From: Bacillus_BU sp051233475
GTDB taxonomy: Bacteria > Bacillota > Bacilli > Bacillales > Cytobacillaceae
Assembly (NCBI RefSeq): GCF_051233475.1
Contig: NZ_JBKFGH010000018.1
Coordinates: forward strand, 136,830-200,829
Length of the DNA: 64,000 bases
Direction: 5' to 3'
In this document: piece by piece, positions 59,138 to 64,000 of the stretch
Numbering within the stretch: position 1 is the first letter of the stretch
Layout: each line of letters starts with the position of its first letter
Program-made: the position numbers and the translations under genes
Notes under the pieces: model-generated
Seen by the model: the letters and a program-made list of their open reading frames with translations, nothing else
Databases searched by the model: none
What the model was told of the DNA's origin: nothing

Positions 59138-60409
59138 TTAATTCTCCTTTCGCATCATGTTGTTAGGGTATACTGCATGGTCCATTTTAAATTTGACAAT
59201 TTGGAGGGGATGACGTGCTGCATCTAATTCATTTCCATCCTCGTCCCAAATTTTATCAATTTTATAAGTGAAGTTTTCAATATCCGGTCCAAAAAATTCC
59301 ACTTCATCGCCTGGCTTGAAATGGTTTCGCTGCTGCAAAGTAACCATTTTCGTTTCCGGATTATAGTCTAATACTAATCCTGCAAATTCAAATGTTGTCT
59401 TCTTGCTATGGTTTCCAAACATTTGCTCTTTATACCCAGGTACCCCTTCAAAAAAGGCTGGAGCGGTATCTCGGTTTGCGCATTTATCCAGTTCCTCGAT
59501 CCATTCCTGCTTTATAACGAAGTTATCAGGGTCAGCACAGTATGCATCAATAACTTTTCGATAAACACTGACTACTGTTGCAATGTAATGGATTGATTTC
59601 ATCCGTCCCTCGATCTTAAGGCTGTCAATTCCGAGTTCAATCATCCGTGGGATTGATTCAATTAAGTTGAGATCTTTTGGACTCATTGCAAACGGAGCAT
59701 CATTTTCTGAAAACAATGCCTGATCATGATCACCCTCTGCCTTGTAGAGGTCATAATCCCATCGACAAGATTGACAACAACCGCCGCGATTCGAATCACG
59801 CGCTGTCATATGATTACTTAATGTACAGCGGCCTGAATAGGCAATACACATTGCACCGTGAATAAATGTTTCAATCTCAATATCCACTTTTTCTTTCATT
59901 TCTTTAATCTCTTCCGCACTTGTCTCACGTGCGAGAACGACCCGTTCGAGGCCTTCCTCTTTCCAAAACTGAACAGCCTTCCAGTTCGAAAGGGATTGCT
60001 GTGTACTTAAGTGCACTTCTATTTCAGGAGCAATCCTGCGGCATGTTTCGATAATAAGCGGATCGGCAACGATAATACCGGCAACGCCGGCTTCCTTTAG
60101 CCCTTGTAAATAGTCTTCTAACCCGTCAATATTTTCATTGTGAGCATATATATTTGTGGTTATATAAATTCTTGCATTGTACTTTTTCGCAAATTCCACG
60201 CCTTCCTTCATTTCTTCAAAAGTGAAGTTATCAGCGTTTGAGCGAAGGCCATATTCCTGTCCACCAATAAAGACGGCATCTGCTCCATATTGGACGGCAA
60301 TCTTCAATTTTTCAAGATTACCTGCAGGCGCAAGGAGTTCTGGTTTTTTAACAATAACACGTTTGCCGTTTACGATTTCTGAAATATTGTTTTTTATATT
60401 AGCAGTCAT
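59138..60409 (-). CDS. trhP2: tRNA uridine hydroxylation protein TrhP2 (peptidase U32 family)
   Basis: Works with TrhP1 in the prephenate-dependent hydroxylation of U34 in tRNA, the first step toward 5-methoxyuridine. The U32 signatures are present: KPELLAPAGNLEKLK, EIETFIHGAMCIAYSGRC and the cysteine-rich GGCCQSCRWDY, which is expected to hold an iron-sulphur cluster. A C-terminal beta domain follows. Length is 423 residues. The ATG at 60409 has GAGGAGG. Confidence 0.93.
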   Translation of the reverse strand: MTANIKNNISEIVNGKRVIVKKPELLAPAGNLEKLKIAVQYGADAVFIGGQEYGLRSNADNFTFEEMKEGVEFAKKYNARIYITTNIYAHNENIDGLEDYLQGLKEAGVAGIIVADPLIIETCRRIAPEIEVHLSTQQSLSNWKAVQFWKEEGLERVVLARETSAEEIKEMKEKVDIEIETFIHGAMCIAYSGRCTLSNHMTARDSNRGGCCQSCRWDYDLYKAEGDHDQALFSENDAPFAMSPKDLNLIESIPRMIELGIDSLKIEGRMKSIHYIATVVSVYRKVIDAYCADPDNFVIKQEWIEELDKCANRDTAPAFFEGVPGYKEQMFGNHSKKTTFEFAGLVLDYNPETKMVTLQQRNHFKPGDEVEFFGPDIENFTYKIDKIWDEDGNELDAARHPLQIVKFKMDHAVYPNNMMRKEN

Positions 60410-60475
60410 CCTGTTTGCCTCCTCATATATTATATTTCTTGCTACTTCTGTTAAACGATGATGTTTGATTTTTTC

Positions 60476-61405
60476 TTAATAAACGGTTTCTTTAAAGAAG
60501 AAGCCTGTATCAAGCGGGCGGGAGTCTGGTTGAATCTTCTCGATTTCCTCTAGTAAATCCGTTTTTAAATCCTCGTATTGATCTGGATCTTCCACACAAA
60601 CATCAATCGCTTTTCGATAAAGCTTGGTAACCTCGATAAGATATTCAGAGCTTTTTAAAATGCCTTCAATTTTAAAAGAGTCGACCCCTGCTTCAATCAT
60701 GTCTTGAAGCTCATCAATGATACAAATATCATTTGGACTCATGATATGGGTTCCATTCTCATCTTCAAAAATCGGGTATTTATTTCCGCGCTCCTTATCG
60801 TGCAAATACATATTTTTTTCGTATTTGCTTTTGCTCACCTCTAACGATTGACCTTGATATTCGAAGTAATTACCAAGGAGGCTGCGTTTCGATTGAAACA
60901 TACTGGTCATTCCATGAACTTGAACTTCAATTTCGACTTCTGCATGTTCTTTCATCTCAATTATGGCATCCATATTGATTTCTTTAGCTAGAACAGACCG
61001 TTTCGCTCCTTTGCGGCCCCAATAGTTGCAAGTATACCAGTTTGTTCCGGTTGTTTCGGTATTCCAATGCAGCTTCATTTCTGGCGCTACTTCTCTTACC
61101 GTCATTAAAACTGCAGGGTCCCCAAACACGATCCCATCTGCTTTAACCGAACTTAAAAACGATACATAATCGCTTAATTCTGCAATTTTTTCATTATGAA
61201 AAATAGCATTCATGGCGACATATACTTTTTTCCCATGGTCATGGGCAAGTTCTATCGCTTTCGCAACGGCAGCACGGTCAAACTCTCCAGCCAGACGTAA
61301 GCCATAGCGTTGCTCTCCAATCATGAAGGCGTCAGCACCCGCTTGGGCTAAAGGGATAATATCGTCTACTGAAGTTGGTGTCACTAATAATTCCGGTTTC
61401 TTCAT
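60476..61405 (-). CDS. trhP1: tRNA uridine hydroxylation protein TrhP1 (peptidase U32 family)
   Basis: The partner of TrhP2 in U34 hydroxylation. It has the U32 fold with KPELLVTP, VEIEVQVHGMTSMFQSKRSL and DSFKIEGILKS, but lacks the CxxC-rich cluster of TrhP2. Length is 309 residues from the ATG at 61405, equal to the B. subtilis protein; the ATG at 61411 is an alternative. It starts eight bases after the trmR stop, sharing its end as a ribosome binding site (GAGGTGA). Confidence 0.93.
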   Translation of the reverse strand: MKKPELLVTPTSVDDIIPLAQAGADAFMIGEQRYGLRLAGEFDRAAVAKAIELAHDHGKKVYVAMNAIFHNEKIAELSDYVSFLSSVKADGIVFGDPAVLMTVREVAPEMKLHWNTETTGTNWYTCNYWGRKGAKRSVLAKEINMDAIIEMKEHAEVEIEVQVHGMTSMFQSKRSLLGNYFEYQGQSLEVSKSKYEKNMYLHDKERGNKYPIFEDENGTHIMSPNDICIIDELQDMIEAGVDSFKIEGILKSSEYLIEVTKLYRKAIDVCVEDPDQYEDLKTDLLEEIEKIQPDSRPLDTGFFFKETVY

Positions 61406-61413
61406 GATCATTT

Positions 61414-62052
61414 TCACCTCTTTTTACTAATCGCAATCCCGTCTCCAACAGGAATAATGACAGTATTGTAGTCGGGATGCTTCATCAACCAACAATTAAA
61501 ATCTTTAATCTTTTTTACTAATGATCGTAACCGCTTATTCTCAATGGTTTCCTCACATACCATACCTTTAAACAATACATTGTCCGTAATGATCAAACCA
61601 TCTTTATTAAGATATTGAGAATACAACTCAAAAAAGCGTTGATATTGACCTTTAGCAGCATCAATAAAAATAGCATCGAATGGTGCAAAAGCTTTAATTT
61701 GATCCTCTGTTTCTAGAGCATCACCGCTAATGACAACAATCTGAGCTTGTTTTTCTGCTTTTGCAATATACTCGGCCGCCTTCTTAAGCCTCTCCTCATC
61801 TCGTTCAACTGTAATGATTTTAGATGAAGGGAGTGCATCCGCCATTCTTAATGCCGAATATCCAATAGCCGTTCCAACCTCTAAAATCTGTTTAGGACTG
61901 TGAAGCCGTAAAAGCTGAAGCATCGTTTCAATTCCGGTAAGTTCCATAATCGGAACACCAAATTCTTTCGCATACTGCTCCATCTCGAAAAATATTTCAG
62001 ACCGGTCGGGTATTAGTTCTGCTATATATAACTGCAGCTTCTCATTTTCCAA
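61414..62052 (-). CDS. trmR: tRNA 5-hydroxyuridine methyltransferase TrmR
   Basis: Methylates 5-hydroxyuridine at the wobble position of tRNA to 5-methoxyuridine. It is an O-methyltransferase of the catechol-methyltransferase-like fold: ILEVGTAIGYSALRMADA (about 55-72), TVERDEERL, and FDAIFIDAAKGQY. Length is 212 residues. The start is a TTG at 62052, after GAGGTGATGG. A repeat element ends 19 bases upstream, right next to that ribosome binding site. Confidence 0.94.
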   Translation of the reverse strand: MENEKLQLYIAELIPDRSEIFFEMEQYAKEFGVPIMELTGIETMLQLLRLHSPKQILEVGTAIGYSALRMADALPSSKIITVERDEERLKKAAEYIAKAEKQAQIVVISGDALETEDQIKAFAPFDAIFIDAAKGQYQRFFELYSQYLNKDGLIITDNVLFKGMVCEETIENKRLRSLVKKIKDFNCWLMKHPDYNTVIIPVGDGIAISKKR

Positions 62053-62071
62053 GCTGCCATCACCTCACCTT

Positions 62072-62215
62072 AAAGCGGAAGCGCCCGGGGAGCGCACGAC
62101 AGGACTGGAGCACATCGACTGAGATAAAGGAAACACGAAAAGCGGCAGCTTTTCGATGTTGACTTATCGTAGGGAGGTGGGCGAAGTCCACTAGGCGCTG
62201 GGCGCTGGAGCTAGA
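62072..62215. repeat. 144-bp structured repeat with conserved ends
   Basis: Plus strand from AAAGCGGAAGCGCCC to GGGCGCTGGAGCTAGA, so the ends are partly inverted (GCGCCC/GGGCGC). It contains a hairpin CGAAAAGC-GGCA-GCTTTTCG (62136-62155). Its reverse complement starts TCTAGCTCCAGCG and ends CGCTTCCGCTTT, the same ends as the element inserted at 63751-63876, although the middles differ. It is GC-rich compared with its surroundings. Confidence 0.8.
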
Positions 62216-62265
62216 TATTTATCTAATTTCAGTACTGAATACTTTATTATTGCCGATTACTGAAC

Positions 62266-62354
62266 AAGAAAAAATAGCGGTCACAGAGGGGATAACCGAA
62301 ACAGGAGCACTGCTTCAGACAAGATCCTAACAAATCTGTGGGTCACGCTATTGC
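62266..62354 (-). ncRNA. Long structured element between mltG and trmR, terminator or RNA
   Basis: On the minus strand AATAGCG and CACAGA on the 5' side pair with TCTGTG and CGCTATT on the 3' side, enclosing an inner hairpin GAAGCAG-TGCTC-CTGTTTC and a GGAT/ATCC pair. It ends in TTTTTTC, so it can act as a terminator for mltG, but at about 90 bases it is larger than needed. I do not recognise a known RNA family. Confidence 0.6.
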
Positions 62355-62414
62355 AATAGTGTATCAAAACACTCGAATTATTTTATCATAAAAAAAATTG
62401 GAAAGCTAATTTAA

Positions 62415-63545
62415 TTAATTTCCTGTTATATGTTTTGCCTTTTCTCTATTGTGTTCATCAAGGGTTTTCGTAAAAATAACGTTCCCTTCTGAAGTGGCCA
62501 GGAAATAGAAATACTCTGATTCTTTCGGATTCAAAGCGGCTTCAATTGACATCGAACCTGCACAAGCTATCGGTCCCGGCGGTAAGCCCGGATATTTATA
62601 CGTATTATAAGGAGAATCGACCTTTAAATCCTCATATAGCACTCTATCCTTATGCTTTCCTTTTGCATATAATACGGTTGGGTCCGTCTGTAATGGCATT
62701 CCAGCTCCTATTCGGTTATAAAACACGCTGGCAATCATATCACGGTCTGCTTTTTCAGTGGCTTCTTCCTCAATCAACGATGCCATCGTTAATAATTGAT
62801 GTGGCGAAACACTTTTTTCATTCATTTGAACTTCGTATTCATTTAAAATATCGTCTGTTTTATTAAGCATCTCAGTAACTACTTTTTCAATCGAAGGATT
62901 TTCCTCATAAAAGGGGTAAGTCGCAGGGAACAAATATCCTTCTAACGGATACATTACTTTTTCGCTTAGAATTTCTTCTGTTAAGACATTCGGATACTTT
63001 TCCATCATTTTTTTGACAAAGGCAGGATCATTAAGTTGATTAAAGACCTCATCGTGGCCACGATTTGTTTTTTCAGCAATAATATCGGCAATTTGTTTAA
63101 GTTGTTTTCCTTCCGGGATGGTGATTTTGAAAACAACCTCCTCTAATACTTTTCCTGTTTTAAGATGGTCAAGGATTTCTGGAAGCGTCATGGATGGGGC
63201 CAACTCGTAGCTCCCGGCCATAAAATTGGTTTCATTATTGAATTTCACATAATATTTAAACACTTTGGCATCTTTGATAATCCCTTTCTTTTCTAAAATC
63301 TCACCTATTCCAGAAACAGAAGAGCCAATGGGAATATCGACTGTTTTTGCTTGTTTATTGTCAGGGTCGACCGGCTGCAACGCGGCTTTAATGTAAAAAT
63401 ATCCCCCGCCAAACACCGCACTGATCAGCAGAAAAATAATAATAGAAGCTATAAGGACAATTTTACGAACAACCTTTGCCTCGCTTTGGCGTTCGATCAT
63501 TTTTTTTCGAATTAAGTCTTTTGTTTCCTCATTCCTATCTGACAA
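62415..63545 (-). CDS. mltG: Endolytic murein transglycosylase MltG
   Basis: A membrane-bound lytic transglycosylase that cuts nascent glycan strands. One membrane helix (about 28-52), a LysM-like linker domain, and the YceG catalytic domain with the catalytic glutamate in MASLIEEEATEKADRDMIAS and FYNRIGAGMPLQTDPTVLYA. Predicted length is 376 residues from the TTG at 63545, which follows GGAGGGAAAGC; a GTG six codons earlier is less well placed. It is upstream of trmR as in B. subtilis. Confidence 0.95.
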   Translation of the reverse strand: MSDRNEETKDLIRKKMIERQSEAKVVRKIVLIASIIIFLLISAVFGGGYFYIKAALQPVDPDNKQAKTVDIPIGSSVSGIGEILEKKGIIKDAKVFKYYVKFNNETNFMAGSYELAPSMTLPEILDHLKTGKVLEEVVFKITIPEGKQLKQIADIIAEKTNRGHDEVFNQLNDPAFVKKMMEKYPNVLTEEILSEKVMYPLEGYLFPATYPFYEENPSIEKVVTEMLNKTDDILNEYEVQMNEKSVSPHQLLTMASLIEEEATEKADRDMIASVFYNRIGAGMPLQTDPTVLYAKGKHKDRVLYEDLKVDSPYNTYKYPGLPPGPIACAGSMSIEAALNPKESEYFYFLATSEGNVIFTKTLDEHNREKAKHITGN

Positions 63546-63698
63546 AGCTTTCCCTCCACTCACTTAGCTGACCTTTTTTTCTATTTACACCTCGCATTAT
63601 TATACTATATTTTTATTTTTCATCGCAAAATAATACATAAATTTCATTTTTTAGGGAATGTTCTACAATTTTTGCACCAAAAGACTCTGTTAGTTTTC

Positions 63699-63990
63699 TG
63701 TTGATTTCCGCTCCAGGTGCTCGCGCACCTTAGGGGGAGTCCGCGAGCCTGTCTAGCTACAGCGGCTAGGGGCTCGGGGTCATAAGCCAATCCGTCAAGA
63801 AGGTCAAAGAACGACCTTCATGCCGGCTCGTCTTATGCCTGTCGCCCCTGGGCAAGCCGCTTCCGCTTTTCCTTCTCCTCGGCGCTATTGCGCCTGCGGG
63901 GTCTCCCGTGACACCTTTTCCCCCAGGAGTCTCGCACCTTCCGCTCCAATCAACAGAGTGCTCAAAATAATATTGTTCTCTAACACAGCC
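63699..63990. repeat. Dispersed GC-rich inverted-repeat element, copy E, interrupted
   Basis: Core 63699-63955 plus the right flank ending TAACACAGCC at 63990. It matches copies A and C up to GTCCGCGAGCCT (63750) and again from CCTCGGCGC (63877). The 126 bases between belong to a different repeat family. The remainder of the 455-base gap upstream of mltG (63546-63698) is AT-rich and should hold its promoter. Confidence 0.9.
63751..63876. repeat. 126-bp structured repeat inserted in copy E
   Basis: It begins GTCTAGCTACAGCGG and ends CCGCTTCCGCTTTTCC. The arms AGCGGCTAGGGGC and GCCCCTGGGCAAGCCGCT pair with one bulge, and an inner hairpin is GAAGGTC-AAAGAAC-GACCTTC. The ends resemble those of the element at 62072-62215. 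The host repeat reads continuously if it is removed, so this is an insertion. Confidence 0.85.
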
Positions 63991-64000
63991 AAAAAAAAGC

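Overview
The window is chromosomal DNA from a low-GC, endospore-forming member of the Bacillaceae (Bacillus sensu lato; a Neobacillus-like species would fit, but I cannot fix the genus). The evidence is the gene order, which follows the Bacillus subtilis trmK-sigA-dnaG ... comE ... sigK ... mltG region almost gene for gene, the sporulation genes (sigK, spoIIP, gpr, yqfC, yqfD, sda), strong AGGAGG ribosome binding sites, TTG/GTG starts, a CIRCE element and a T-box leader. I see no prophage, insertion sequence, tRNA, rRNA or CRISPR array.

Layout. 1-5.1 kb: trmK (cut by the window edge), cccA, and the macromolecular-synthesis operon yqxD-dnaG-sigA. 5.4-11.2 kb: ppsR, ccpN, a single-chain glycyl-tRNA synthetase under a T-box, recO, yqzL, era, cdd. 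11.7-21.1 kb: udpK/dgkA, ybeY, pgpH, phoH, the sporulation pair yqfC-yqfD, the membrane-microdomain set nfeD-floA-yqfB, then yqeY and rpsU. 21.3-33.1 kb: yqeW (+), deoC, mtaB, rsmE, prmA, and the heat-shock operon hrcA-grpE-dnaK-dnaJ behind CIRCE, with hemW upstream. 33.2-45 kb: lepA, yqxA, spoIIP, gpr, rpsT (+), holA, yqzM (+), the competence genes comEA-EB-EC and divergent comER (+). 45-51.5 kb: yqeM, rsfS, yqeK, nadD, yhbY, aroE, yqeH, yqeG, the replication checkpoint gene sda with DnaA boxes, and psd. 51.6-53.8 kb (+): pssA, a cluster of micro-ORFs behind a promoter and attenuator, and an uninterrupted sigK. 54.2-63.5 kb: yrhC, mtnN, yrrS, pbpI, greA, udk, the tRNA wobble-uridine genes trhP2-trhP1-trmR, and mltG.

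The genes are mostly housekeeping. The least explained DNA is between them. Three gene-free gaps (11.4, 22.3 and 53.9 kb) carry arrays of short hairpins with a 51-52 bp period. Two of these gaps hold a 181-bp mirror-symmetric element with the same spacing but diverged sequence, and the third holds a 52-bp tandem array bracketed by direct repeats and preceded by a G-quadruplex motif. A separate family of about 130 bp (five copies) and a second family with different ends (two copies, one inserted inside the first) are also present. The best candidate for an undescribed regulated system is the attenuator-controlled micro-ORF cluster just upstream of sigK.
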